Translations under genes and position numbers: made by a program
The notes under the pieces: model-generated
The model's database searches: none
What the model was told of the DNA's origin: nothing
The model's input: the letters and a program-made list of their open reading frames with translations, nothing else
Origin: Streptomyces sp. SID13726
GTDB taxonomy: Bacteria; Actinomycetota; Actinomycetes; Streptomycetales; Streptomycetaceae
Assembly: GCF_010548375.1 (NCBI RefSeq)
Contig: NZ_JAAGLY010000027.1
Coordinates: forward strand, 43,581 to 107,580
Reading direction: 5' to 3'
DNA: 64,000 bases
Shown: positions 40,208-48,917 of the stretch, one piece after another
Position numbering within the stretch: the first letter of the stretch is position 1
Layout of the letters: each line of letters begins with the position of its first letter

Positions 40208-41434
40208 TCAGTCCCCTTCGTACGACCCCTCGCAGGCCTCCTCGAAGAAGTCCAGGTTCTCCTGGAGGGACTTCATCAGCCGGTCCCGCTCGGCCTCGTC
40301 GACCTGCACGGGCACCACACCGGTGGCTCCGGTGAGCCTGCGGAAGCCGCCCCGGCTCTCCAGCCGGCCGTGCACCCGCACCGGCAGTCCTACGAGGTGG
40401 GCGTGCCCGGCGATCCGGTACGCCTCCTCGTCCAGGGTCACCCGCAGATGCGGGATCTCGGCACCGGCGATCACCCGCAGCCGTACCGATCCGTCACCGC
40501 GCGGCCCCGACCTGCGCATCCGCACGACCGTGCCGGTGATCCGGACCGGGACGGAGGGTTCCTCGCGCAGGAAGCGGGCCCCGGCCTCGCGCAGCACGGG
40601 CAGGTCGCCCGGCGAGAACTCGACGGCCTCGGTGGGTGCCGCGCACCCCTCCGGGACGCCGATCGCGGGCGCCCACTCGACGGCGATGCGTGCCCCCTCC
40701 GTGCCGCGCACCAGGGCGATCAGCGCTTCGGTGAGCTCCCGGCTGACGCCCGCCTCGACGGCTCCGTCGAAGGCGTCCATGCCGCCGGTGGCCCGCTGGT
40801 AGTCGATGGCCTCGCGGGTGGCGTAGAGCGCCTGGTGGAGGCGGACGGCGAGCGGGCGCCCGGTGCCGACGGGCACGAAGGCGGTGAGCCTGCGGCCCCC
40901 GGCGGCCGAGCCGACCAGGACGTTCTCCAGCGCGGCGGCGGCCGTACGACGGTAACGGGCGCCGTAGTAGCCGGCCCGCGCGCGGGTGGCGAGTGCGCCG
41001 GCGAGAAGGGTCTGGCGGGCGGCGGTGCGCAGTTGCTCCTCGACGGTCCAGGGCGTGGCGTCGGCCGGGCCGGTCGGGACGTCCCGCCACCAGCGGATCT
41101 CGTCGCTGGGCACGGCGAGGCCGACGAGCACCTCGCGCGCGGAGGGCGTGCCGCTGCGGGACAGCGCGACGAGGGCCTCGCCGAGGAGGTCCTCGCTGTC
41201 GGGGAAGGCGCGGCTCTCGGGCACGAGCAGGCTGGTCCCGCTCGTGCCCGGTCCTGGTGGGGTCCAGCGGCCGTACCGGCCGGGGGCGCCGCCGCGCCGC
41301 TGCCAGCCGTGCCGGTGCAGCAGGGCGCTCAGGACGGCGGGGTCGACCTCGTCCGGGGTCGGGGAGCGGTCCCAGTGGGCCTCCGGATGGGGTCGTACCG
41401 CACGCAGTGGCTCCTCCAGTGGCCGGTGGGTCAT
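40208..41434 (-). CDS. Unknown protein coupled to the DUF4365 gene
   Basis: 408 residues from the ATG at 41434, which overlaps the DUF4365 stop by 4 bp (ATGA). No family recognised. It is a soluble protein without signal or membrane segments. The N-terminal 90 residues are Pro/Arg-rich; a mid-region reads RTAARQTLLAGALATRARAG, and a C-terminal beta-rich part (VPVRITGTVVRMRRSGPRGD; LPVRVHGRLESRGGFRRLTG) looks like an OB-type fold. It ends in an acidic helix (LDFFEEACEGSYEGD). Possible partner or regulator of the DUF4365 protein. Confidence 0.75.
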   Translation of the reverse strand: MTHRPLEEPLRAVRPHPEAHWDRSPTPDEVDPAVLSALLHRHGWQRRGGAPGRYGRWTPPGPGTSGTSLLVPESRAFPDSEDLLGEALVALSRSGTPSAREVLVGLAVPSDEIRWWRDVPTGPADATPWTVEEQLRTAARQTLLAGALATRARAGYYGARYRRTAAAALENVLVGSAAGGRRLTAFVPVGTGRPLAVRLHQALYATREAIDYQRATGGMDAFDGAVEAGVSRELTEALIALVRGTEGARIAVEWAPAIGVPEGCAAPTEAVEFSPGDLPVLREAGARFLREEPSVPVRITGTVVRMRRSGPRGDGSVRLRVIAGAEIPHLRVTLDEEAYRIAGHAHLVGLPVRVHGRLESRGGFRRLTGATGVVPVQVDEAERDRLMKSLQENLDFFEEACEGSYEGD

Positions 41435-41997
41435 GGTCTGCCTCCCGTCCCGACCCGCGTCATGATCTCGCACAGCGCCCGGTCGTCGAAGATGCGTGTG
41501 GTCGGTATCCGCACGGTGGTGCGGTTGCGGCCGGTGATCGGGTGGCCGGCCAGGTTGACCCAGTAGCAGCAGTGTCTGAGGTCGAGGCGGTCGTGGCTGG
41601 CGCGCAGCCAGTCGTCCTGGGATCTCGGGACGAGCATGACCACCATGATCTTGTGGACCGACACCGGTGTGCGGGCGAGCTTGCGCAGATGGTCGTTGTC
41701 CAGCGTGAAGGAGAAGAAGCGGCCGGGGGGATTCGGCGCGATCTGGTAGGTGCACTTGAGCTGCACCTTGATGGTGACCTCGTCGTCGACGGTGTGTCCG
41801 GGCGAGCCGTGGCTGACGTGCCAGTCGATGCCGTTGTCCGGAAAGGGCTGGGACAATGAGCAGCCGGCCGCCGCCGCGACGGCGTGCAGATAGCCCACCT
41901 GCAGGGTCTCCATGCAGGCGGTGGTGGCGAGCGTGCCGCGAAGAGTGCCCGTGCGTTCGGGCAGCAGCCCGCCCCGCTCGGGCTGCGCTATCGCCAT
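41431..41997 (-). CDS. DUF4365 protein (PD-(D/E)XK-like fold)
   Basis: 188 residues from the ATG at 41997; one codon group further upstream (42018) is possible. It matches DUF4365 by memory: METLQVGYLHAVAAAAGCSL, then a GIDWHV strand and VQLKCTYQI. GID...QxK occupies the catalytic positions of PD-(D/E)XK nucleases, the clan to which DUF4365 is assigned; an acidic residue precedes it (DDEVTIKVQLK). Nuclease activity is therefore plausible but unproven. It forms a two-gene operon with the 408-residue protein and is divergent from a DEDDh exonuclease. Confidence 0.82.
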   Translation of the reverse strand: MAIAQPERGGLLPERTGTLRGTLATTACMETLQVGYLHAVAAAAGCSLSQPFPDNGIDWHVSHGSPGHTVDDEVTIKVQLKCTYQIAPNPPGRFFSFTLDNDHLRKLARTPVSVHKIMVVMLVPRSQDDWLRASHDRLDLRHCCYWVNLAGHPITGRNRTTVRIPTTRIFDDRALCEIMTRVGTGGRP

Positions 41998-42188
41998 GAC
42001 CAACAGCCTTCCAAGCAAAGTGACATGCCCGCACAGGGGCCAGATGAATCCCGCACCGGGCCGCTGAACTGCAAAGACCCGTACTCCTGTTGTGTCCTTC
42101 CGGCGTACGGCGCAAACAGCCCGGGTATCACCAAACAGGCAGAAGACGGTGCGTCAGCTGCCGTGGGTGAACGAGGGGTTGTGTAGGT

Positions 42189-42914
42189 ATGACGTGCTGG
42201 TACGAAGGGCCCCTGGCCGCTTTCGACACCGAGACCACGGGCGTTGACGTCGAGACCGACCGGATCGTGTCGGCCGCCGTCGTCGTCCAGGACGCGGCGG
42301 GCACCCGGCCGCGGGTGAGCCGCTGGCTGATCAATCCGGGTGTGCCGGTGCCCGCCGGGGCGACGGCGGTGCACGGACTGACGGACGAGCATCTCCAGCG
42401 CAACGGCCGCTGGCCGTCACCGGTGATGTTCGAGATAGCCGAGGTGCTGGCGGAGCAGGCCGTGGCGGGCCGTCCGCTGGTGGTGATGAACGCGCCGTTC
42501 GATCTGACGCTCCTGGACCGGGAGTTGCGCCGCCATCGCGCCTCCTCCCTGGACACCTGGTTCGATTCCGCACCGCTGCTGGTGCTGGATCCCCGGGTCC
42601 TCGACAAGCATCTGGACCGCTACCGCAAGGGCCGCCGCACCCTCACCGACCTGTGCGCGCACTACGGCGTCGAGTTGGAGGGCGCCCATGACGCGGCGGC
42701 CGACGCGCAGGCCTCGCTGGACGTCGTACGGGCGGTGGGCCGCCGTTTCGCCGCCCGGCTGGAGCGCCTGGCACCCCCCGAACTGCACAACCTCCAGGCG
42801 GTGTGGCACGCGGCCCAGGCGCGCGGCCTCCAGGCCTGGTTCGCCCGCAGCGGCTCGGACGAGTCGGTGGATCCGGCGTGGCCGCTGCGCCCGGACATGC
42901 CGGCGGCGGCGTAG
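42189..42914 (+). CDS. DEDDh 3'-5' exonuclease (DnaQ-like)
   Basis: 241 residues from the ATG at 42189, with GAGGGG upstream. ExoI AAFDTETTGVDVETDRIVSA, ExoII VMNAPFDLTLLD and ExoIII GAHDAAADAQASLDV contain the D, E, D, D and catalytic H of DEDDh nucleases. The C-terminal 50 residues are a helical tail. It resembles the epsilon-type exonuclease found as a free protein in actinomycetes and is not fused to a polymerase. It ends 25 bp before a bidirectional terminator shared with tRNA-Val. Confidence 0.93.
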   Translation: MTCWYEGPLAAFDTETTGVDVETDRIVSAAVVVQDAAGTRPRVSRWLINPGVPVPAGATAVHGLTDEHLQRNGRWPSPVMFEIAEVLAEQAVAGRPLVVMNAPFDLTLLDRELRRHRASSLDTWFDSAPLLVLDPRVLDKHLDRYRKGRRTLTDLCAHYGVELEGAHDAAADAQASLDVVRAVGRRFAARLERLAPPELHNLQAVWHAAQARGLQAWFARSGSDESVDPAWPLRPDMPAAA

Positions 42915-42939
42915 CGCGGCATGCAGAAGGGCGGCACAA

Positions 42940-42972
42940 AAAAGCCGGTCCGTCTGAGACGGACCGGCTTTT
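42940..42972. terminator. Bidirectional intrinsic terminator (exonuclease / tRNA-Val)
   Basis: A 14-bp stem (42940-42953 / 42959-42972) with A-rich and T-rich flanks on both sides, so a U tract forms on either strand. It ends both the exonuclease and the tRNA-Val transcript. Confidence 0.9.
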
Positions 42973-42977
42973 CCCGG

Positions 42978-43049
42978 TGGGCGATACTGGGTTCGAACCA
43001 GTGACCTCTTCGGTGTGAACGAAGCGCTCTCCCACTGAGCTAATCGCCC
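42978..43049 (-). tRNA. tRNA-Val(CAC), copy 1
   Basis: 72 nt. Acceptor GGGCGAT/ATCGCCC with discriminator A; D arm TAGCTCAGTGGGAGAGC; anticodon loop TTCACAC between CTTCG and CGAAG gives anticodon CAC; T arm ACTGG-TTCGAAC-CCAGT. CCA is not encoded. Identical to the copy at 53034. Confidence 0.95.
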
Positions 43050-43088
43050 GGGAACGCACTGAACAATACAGGTCCCCGCGGGTTTCCT

Positions 43089-43535
43089 TCAAACCGCTTC
43101 CAAGTGGGCGGCGAGACCGCGCCGTCCGGCTCGCATCATCAGCCGGTGGTTGAACCGGAAGACCGGCCGTCCCGGCACGGCGAGCCGGCGCAGCAGTGGC
43201 TTGTTGACCTCGACGACCTGGTCGTAGCGGGCCAGGGTGCCGTCGCCGTCGGCGGTGATGGTCCAGCGCGCCCAGCCGTCGAGGTCGCCGGTCATCGCGA
43301 TCTCCAGCACCCCGGCCGCCGGGTCGCGCCGCACCTCGCGCGCGGTGAAGACGAGGGCGTACGGCAAGCTGGCGCGGATCGTGATGAGACCGCTGGTGTC
43401 GTCGATCCTGCGGACCTCGCGCACCTGGGGCCACCAGCGCGGATACTCTTCGGCGCGCTCCAGTGCGGCGTAGACCGCGGCGGGCTTCGCGGGCAGGGAC
43501 CACAGGCTGCGGAAGCGGTATCGGGTCCAGTCCAT
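43089..43535 (-). CDS. SRPBCC (START-like) domain protein
   Basis: 148 residues from the ATG at 43535 (MDWTRYRFRSLWSLPAKPAA). Helix-grip features: the first strand, then VYAALERAEEYPRWWPQVRE, a beta sheet, and a long C-terminal helix (FRFNHRLMMRAGRRGLAAHL). Members bind hydrophobic ligands; some are polyketide cyclases, but nothing here suggests a pathway. The gene is divergent from the giant membrane protein across an 84-bp region with GAGTAC repeats. Confidence 0.85.
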   Translation of the reverse strand: MDWTRYRFRSLWSLPAKPAAVYAALERAEEYPRWWPQVREVRRIDDTSGLITIRASLPYALVFTAREVRRDPAAGVLEIAMTGDLDGWARWTITADGDGTLARYDQVVEVNKPLLRRLAVPGRPVFRFNHRLMMRAGRRGLAAHLEAV

Positions 43536-43558
43536 GGAGAGAGTCTGGCATCGGATCC

Positions 43559-43583
43559 GAGTACGTTTTGAGTACCCGTACTC
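43559..43583. promoter_or_regulatory. GAGTAC repeat cluster, candidate operator
   Basis: GAGTAC occurs at 43559-43564 and 43570-43575, and its complement GTACTC at 43578-43583. The last two form the palindrome GAGTA-cccg-TACTC. It lies between the divergent SRPBCC and large membrane protein genes and directly abuts an ATG at 43584, an argument for using the later ATG (43620) as start. Confidence 0.5.
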
Positions 43584-43619
43584 ATGTCGCGTGGCGTGAC
43601 CCAGCCCACACTTCAGGGC

Positions 43620-46025
43620 ATGACGCACATCCCGCCCCCGGCCGAGGAGCTTCGGCTCATCGACGCCGAGCTGTGGCAACTCGACGCCCGCAGGGCCCAG
43701 TTGCTGAACCGACGGGCCTGGCTGGTCGCCGCGCTCCAGCCGAAGTGGCCGGCGCCCCGGCCGACGCCCGGCGCCCGCGCCGCCGCATCCCCTCGCCCCG
43801 AGGCGAGCGCACCCAGCGTGCAGAACCTGCTCCTGGTGCTCGGCGGTGTTCTGCTCACGGTCGCGGCGATGGTGTTCACGCTGGTCAGCTGGGGTCACCT
43901 GGGCATCGCGGGCCGGTCCCTGGTGCTCGGCGCGGTCACGGTGACGGCGCTCGGGGCTCCGCTGCTCCTGCTGAAGCGGGGGCTGCGGTCGACGGCCGAG
44001 TCGGTGGCGGGCCTGGGTCTCGCGCTGACGGTGCTGGACGCGTACGCCCTGCACGAGGTGGCGTTCGCGGGAGCCTCCGGCGCCCCCTACACGGCGCTCG
44101 CGTCGGCGCTCCTGGCCGCGCTCTGGATGGCGTACGGCGTCCTGCCGGCTGCCTCCGCACTGCGTCTGCCCCGCCCGGCCGCCCTGGTCGCGGCCCAACT
44201 CCCGCTGCTCTGCTGGGCGATCGCGGTCGACGCGGGTCCCTACGGGCTCACGGCCGCGCTCCTGGTGACGGCGGCGCTCGACACGACTGTGGCGCTCCGG
44301 ATGAGCACCGCTTCCGTACGGGTGATCGCCGCCATCGGCGCGTACGGCACCGGTGCCTGGGGCGTACTGGCCGCCGGCTGGCTGACCTGGTCGGCCTCCG
44401 GCCCGAGCGCCGCCGCCCGTGCGGCGGCGCTCCTCCTCTTCGCGAGCGCGACCGCGCTGGCGGCCGCCTGGCACGGTGTCCGTCCGGCGGAACGCCGGGC
44501 CACCGACCCGGACAGCTCCGGCGCGGGCTGGTCCACGGGTCTGGCCGTCGTCTCCGGGCTGCTCGCGGTCGCCGCTCTCGGCGGCACGGCACGATCCGTG
44601 CTGCCCGAACTGTGGACGGCCCCGGCCCATCTCGCCTTCGCCGTCGCCCTGTTGGCGGCGCTCCGTCTCGACCGGCTGCCGCACGCGGTGCGCCGGGGCC
44701 TGGCCTGGGCCTCCGGAGCCGTACAGGCGCTGACCCTGCTGTGGGCCGTGCCGGTGGTCGGGATCGTCGTACTGGGCCCGCTCTCCTGGGCCTCCCGCGT
44801 CTGGACGGGCACCCCGTCGGACGCCCGTACGGCGGTCACCGCGGATCTGGCCTGGCCCCCGCACTCGGAGGCGGCCCCGCTCGTCCTGGCGGCCCTCGCG
44901 GCGGTGCTCGCCCTGGCGGTACGGGACGCGACCTGGCGCCCCAAGGCTCTGACCGGGGCACTGGGCCTGTCCTGGGCCGCGGCCCTGACCCTCCCGGCGG
45001 TACTCGAACTCCCCTACTCCGCAAGCCTGTTGATCCAGGCCGCGGTGACAGCCGGCCTCCTCGCGACAGCCGTCCTGCTACGCCGGCACCTCCCCGCCCT
45101 CCTCCTCGCGCTGGTGACCTCCGCGAGCCTCGCCCTCCTCGCCCTGGCCTCCCAGACGGCGACCCTCCTCGTGCTCTGCGCCCTGATCGCCCTGTTCACG
45201 GCGGCCTCCTGGCGGCTCGCCCCCTTCACGGCCCCGACCGCTCTCGGTTACGGCGCCGCGCTCGCCGTCGCGACCGGTGCCGCCGCGGACTGGCCACCGG
45301 CCCACACCGCGCTGCTGGTCCTCACGGTCCCCGCGGCCGCCGCGCTCCTCGCCTGGCGGCTGGGTGACTCGAAGGCGACCGTGCCGGTCGAGGTGGCCGG
45401 AGCCTCGGCCGGGCTGCTCGCCATCGCGCTGGCGGCCACGGACCCGCCCCTGCTGGCCACGGTCCTGGCCCTGTGCGGAGTGATCACGGCGGCCACGGCG
45501 ATCCGCACCGACCGCCGCCCCGTCGGCTACGCGGCCACCGCCCTGTTCGTCCTGGCCACCTGGGTACGCCTGTCGGCCTGGGACGTGGCCGCCCCAGAGG
45601 CGTACACGCTCCCGGTCACGATCCCGGCACTGCTCGTCGGCGCCCTGCGCCACCGCCGCGACCCGCGGACCTCGTCCTGGACGGCGTACGCCCCCGGCCT
45701 GGCCGTCACCCTGGTCCCGAGCCTCTTCGCGGCCTGGGGCGACCCGCACTGGACGCGCCCCCTCCTGCTGGGCGCAGCGGCCCTGCTGGTCACCCTGGCA
45801 GGAGCCCGCCACCACCTCCAGGCCCCCCTGGTCCTGGGCGGCACGGTCCTCACCCTGGACGCCCTGCACGAACTGGCCCCGTACATAGTCCAGGTGACGG
45901 ACGCCCTCCCCCGCTGGGTGCCCCCGGCCCTGGCCGGCCTCCTGCTGCTGGCGCTGGGAGCGACGTACGAGAAGCGCCTCAGGGATGTCCGACGGATACG
46001 GGAGAACCTGGGGAAGATGAGCTGA
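43620..46025 (+). CDS. Large multi-pass membrane protein (SCO7613 C-terminal-domain type)
   Basis: 801 residues from the ATG at 43620. The N-terminus is a short coiled coil (EELRLIDAELWQLDARRAQL) and a Pro/Ala-rich linker. From residue 70 onward there are about 20 closely spaced hydrophobic helices with tiny loops, and a conserved end GATYEKRLRDVRRIRENLGK. I recognise the family named after SCO7613. The function is unknown; it could be a scaffold or lipid-linked carrier. Ala/Leu make up much of the sequence. An ATG at 43584 is an alternative start. Confidence 0.85.
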   Translation: MTHIPPPAEELRLIDAELWQLDARRAQLLNRRAWLVAALQPKWPAPRPTPGARAAASPRPEASAPSVQNLLLVLGGVLLTVAAMVFTLVSWGHLGIAGRSLVLGAVTVTALGAPLLLLKRGLRSTAESVAGLGLALTVLDAYALHEVAFAGASGAPYTALASALLAALWMAYGVLPAASALRLPRPAALVAAQLPLLCWAIAVDAGPYGLTAALLVTAALDTTVALRMSTASVRVIAAIGAYGTGAWGVLAAGWLTWSASGPSAAARAAALLLFASATALAAAWHGVRPAERRATDPDSSGAGWSTGLAVVSGLLAVAALGGTARSVLPELWTAPAHLAFAVALLAALRLDRLPHAVRRGLAWASGAVQALTLLWAVPVVGIVVLGPLSWASRVWTGTPSDARTAVTADLAWPPHSEAAPLVLAALAAVLALAVRDATWRPKALTGALGLSWAAALTLPAVLELPYSASLLIQAAVTAGLLATAVLLRRHLPALLLALVTSASLALLALASQTATLLVLCALIALFTAASWRLAPFTAPTALGYGAALAVATGAAADWPPAHTALLVLTVPAAAALLAWRLGDSKATVPVEVAGASAGLLAIALAATDPPLLATVLALCGVITAATAIRTDRRPVGYAATALFVLATWVRLSAWDVAAPEAYTLPVTIPALLVGALRHRRDPRTSSWTAYAPGLAVTLVPSLFAAWGDPHWTRPLLLGAAALLVTLAGARHHLQAPLVLGGTVLTLDALHELAPYIVQVTDALPRWVPPALAGLLLLALGATYEKRLRDVRRIRENLGKMS

Positions 46026-46033
46026 CTCGGGGC

Positions 46034-46080
46034 GGTGGAGAACTGCGCGACCAGCCACAACGGCCGCGCAGTTCCCCACC
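46034..46080. repeat. Interspersed Streptomyces hairpin repeat (AACTGCGCG type), likely terminator
   Basis: AACTGCGCG (46041-46049) pairs with CGCGCAGTT (46065-46073), with flanking GGTGG/CCACC pairs. The core GCGCAGTTCCCC is the same as in repeats at about 61.57, 61.67 and 61.93 kb. It separates the convergent membrane-protein and lyase genes. Confidence 0.75.
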
Positions 46081-46090
46081 GCACAAGCCC

Positions 46091-48826
46091 CTACGGCATC
46101 TTGTCCCCGAGAAGCGCCAGGTTCTCGATGGCGGCGAGCCCGTACAGCGCGGTGTCGTTCGTCGACACCCAGGCCGCCTCACTACCCGCCACCAACGCCA
46201 CCGGACCGCTCAACGCCTCCGTCTTCCAGGGCGCGGACTCCTTGTACCCGTCGGAGTTGTAGAACTTCTCCCAGGCCCGCTTGGCGAGCTTCTCGTCCCC
46301 CGTGCGCACCGCGGCGTACGCGTCGAGCCGCGAGTGCCCCTGGAACAGCAGCAGCGTCCCGAAGTTGGACCCGTACCGCGCCGCCTGCTCGGTCTTCGTC
46401 GCGTTGAAGTACCGGCAGTAGTCGAAGTAGGCCTCGTTGAACTTCGGCATGTCGACGAGGTCGATGAGTTCGGCGCACAGTTCGTTGAGCCCGAACACGG
46501 CGGACAGGTGCGAGACCCCGACGACCGGCGCCGACGCGACCGCGAACCGGCCGGTGTCGAGGTCGTACAGCCCGCTGCCCTGCACGAACCCGTTGGGCTG
46601 GGCGGCGATGGTCTCCATCGTCGACAGCACACGCGCCTTGGCCTTCTCCCACTTGGGGCCCTTGCGCTCCCACTCGGTCAGCCAGGCCGAGACGAGCCCG
46701 CTCCAGTCCGTGCCGAAGCCGATCGACAGCGCGTGCCGGTCGGGCGTGTACGGCTCGGTGCGTATCTTGCGGATCGGGTCCAGTACGAGGAACGTCTCGT
46801 CGGAGTCGACGTTGGCGTGCATGAGGTCACCGACACGCTCGTCGGCGGTGAGGAAGTAGTAGTAGCGCCGGTACGTCGTGTTGGCGATGCGCTGCTGCTT
46901 GGCACTGTCGGCGTAGTGCTGCACACCGTGCCGGGTGCCGAGTCCGGCCCACTTGCCGAGGTGGTAGACGTCGACCTCGCCGGTGTGCCGGGTCATGGAC
47001 TCGGCGAACCGGAAGATGTCCGCGCGGCCCGACCTGAGGTACGCGAACCACAGCCAGAGGTCCGGCGACAGCTCGGAGTTGTCCCACGCGTAGCCGCCGA
47101 TGTCGTACCGCCACTGGTGCCTGACGGTGTCGTAGGTGTGCATGATGTCGCCGTGGTCCCAGAAGCCGTACCAACGGCGTTGCTCCACCTGGTCCTTGTA
47201 GTAGGTGAAGAGGAAGTCGAGGTGGTCCTCGATCTTCGCCTTGGCCGGGGTGGACCGGTCGGGCTCGGAGTACAGGCCTGGGCCGAAGACCTTCGCCTTG
47301 ATGAGCTGCTTGGGCGGGGCGGCGAGCTGGGGCAACACCCTTACGGCCTCGACCTGTTGGGCCAGCTCCTGCGGGGTCGGCGTCGACTCGTTGGCCCAGA
47401 AGAGGAGTTCGGAGGTGCGGGCGATGCCGTAGGGCGTGCCGAACTCCGGCTCGTAGTCCTCGTAGGTGATCTCCAGGCCCTGGAGCTGTTCGGCGAAGGT
47501 GTCCTGGCCCATGCCGTCGTGGTAGAAGCGCAGGTCCATGGGCTGCGCCTCGGGTGACCAGAGCCAGAGGGTGACCTCGGCCTCGTCGGTCTGGGCGTCG
47601 CGGATGTCGAGCTGGGAGGGGTGCCGCTCCCAGAAGTCCCGCAGCCCGAAGGAGAGTCCGCCGCTCACGCCGCCGACATACCCGAAGCCGGAGGCCCGCC
47701 GGCCGCCGCCGGCGCCGATCCAGCCGTGTCCCTTCTTGGTGCGCTTGCGCAGGGTGAAGCCGTCGGAGGAGAGCTGGGAGAGGGTGTAGTCGCCCCACTC
47801 GGGGATGTACTGGAGCCGGGTGGTGACCCGCTGGTCCCAGGTGGCCGGGTCGGGCAGCTTCTGGCCGGCGTACTGGGCGGCCTGCACGGCGGCACCGGGG
47901 TCGCGGCGCAGACCGGTGATGCCCTTGACCGCCTCGCGCAGCAGTCCGGTGCCCTCGCCACCGATGCGCACGTGCCGGTCGTAGGACTGGTCCCGCATCG
48001 GCACGGTGAAGCGGACACCGAGCCCACGGATGAAGTCGCCGCTCGCCTTGCCGGGTTCCTGGGTACCGTCGTACGTGATGGTGTGCACCATGCGGAAGGA
48101 GTCGGCGCCCGCGTAGAAGTAGAGGCGGATCGAGAACGGCAGCCAACTCCGGCCGCCCTTGCGGTGCTTGCCGTCGACGCGGACCACCGCCCGTACCGGG
48201 CCGTCCTGTTCGACGGTCACGGAGGAGATGGCGCCCTCGAAGCGCTCCGTCTTGACGGCTCCCTGGTCCTCGTCCTCGATCTCGGGCTGGCGGATCAGCA
48301 CCAGCCGCCCGTTCTTGGCGATCTCGGTGGAGCCGCGCGTCACCGACTTGACGATCGTCGCGCCCGACTTGCCGATCTTCGCGGTGATGACGCCGGTGGA
48401 GACGGTGATGGCGCCGCCGCTCTTGTCGACGGTGACCTTCTTGTCGGGTACGGCGGCCTCGCCGGCGCTCAGCGACAGCTTGCCGTTGCCCGAACTGACC
48501 GCGTGGGCGGTCCACTTGAGGGAGCCGTCGGGCCAGTAGGCGATCGGCCAGGACTGGACGGGGACGTCCTTGCCGTCCGCGTCCTTGACCGCGAACTTCT
48601 GGTCCTGCGGGTAGGTGCCCTTCGGCCAGGGGACGCCGACGGTGGAGCCGGGCGCGGCACCGAGGCCGCCGTCCTCCAGCCAGTCCAGGGTCACGGGGCT
48701 GTCGTCGGCCTCGGCGGCTCTCGGCGCGGCCTGCGCGTCCTTGGCTCCCAGCGCCCAGCTGAACTGCGCGGCGGCACCGGCTACGGCGGCCGCCTTGAGG
48801 ATGGACCTGCGGGGGATCGGGGACAT
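46091..48826 (-). CDS. Secreted PcRGLX/YetA-like polysaccharide lyase candidate (Tat signal)
   Basis: 911 residues from the ATG at 48826, with GGAAAGG upstream. Twin-arginine signal PRRSILKAAAVAGAAAQFSW and a likely cut after DAQAA. The first domain (VTLDWLEDGGLGAAPGSTVG; SWPIAYWPDGSLKWTAHAV) looks like the N-terminal RIFT barrel of exo-rhamnogalacturonan lyase PcRGLX and Bacillus YetA (PL26-like). The second half is an alpha/alpha-toroid-like region with WYGFWDHGDIMHTYD and GGYAWDNSELSP. It belongs with the sugar importer upstream. The precise substrate is unknown. Assignment is from recalled family features. Confidence 0.75.
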   Translation of the reverse strand: MSPIPRRSILKAAAVAGAAAQFSWALGAKDAQAAPRAAEADDSPVTLDWLEDGGLGAAPGSTVGVPWPKGTYPQDQKFAVKDADGKDVPVQSWPIAYWPDGSLKWTAHAVSSGNGKLSLSAGEAAVPDKKVTVDKSGGAITVSTGVITAKIGKSGATIVKSVTRGSTEIAKNGRLVLIRQPEIEDEDQGAVKTERFEGAISSVTVEQDGPVRAVVRVDGKHRKGGRSWLPFSIRLYFYAGADSFRMVHTITYDGTQEPGKASGDFIRGLGVRFTVPMRDQSYDRHVRIGGEGTGLLREAVKGITGLRRDPGAAVQAAQYAGQKLPDPATWDQRVTTRLQYIPEWGDYTLSQLSSDGFTLRKRTKKGHGWIGAGGGRRASGFGYVGGVSGGLSFGLRDFWERHPSQLDIRDAQTDEAEVTLWLWSPEAQPMDLRFYHDGMGQDTFAEQLQGLEITYEDYEPEFGTPYGIARTSELLFWANESTPTPQELAQQVEAVRVLPQLAAPPKQLIKAKVFGPGLYSEPDRSTPAKAKIEDHLDFLFTYYKDQVEQRRWYGFWDHGDIMHTYDTVRHQWRYDIGGYAWDNSELSPDLWLWFAYLRSGRADIFRFAESMTRHTGEVDVYHLGKWAGLGTRHGVQHYADSAKQQRIANTTYRRYYYFLTADERVGDLMHANVDSDETFLVLDPIRKIRTEPYTPDRHALSIGFGTDWSGLVSAWLTEWERKGPKWEKAKARVLSTMETIAAQPNGFVQGSGLYDLDTGRFAVASAPVVGVSHLSAVFGLNELCAELIDLVDMPKFNEAYFDYCRYFNATKTEQAARYGSNFGTLLLFQGHSRLDAYAAVRTGDEKLAKRAWEKFYNSDGYKESAPWKTEALSGPVALVAGSEAAWVSTNDTALYGLAAIENLALLGDKMP

Positions 48827-48877
48827 GACCTTTCCTTTCCACGTACAGATGGTCAGGGGCATGACAGAGAGAGGTAC

Positions 48878-48893
48878 GGCGCCCTGAGGCGCC
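48878..48893. promoter_or_regulatory. Intercistronic hairpin between DUF624 and lyase genes
   Basis: GGCGCC-ctga-GGCGCC, a 6-bp stem in the 91-bp gap. It could stabilise or partly terminate the importer mRNA so that lyase and transporter are made in different amounts. Confidence 0.4.
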
Positions 48894-48917
48894 GACCTTG
48901 GTCGGGGGCACCGCCCG

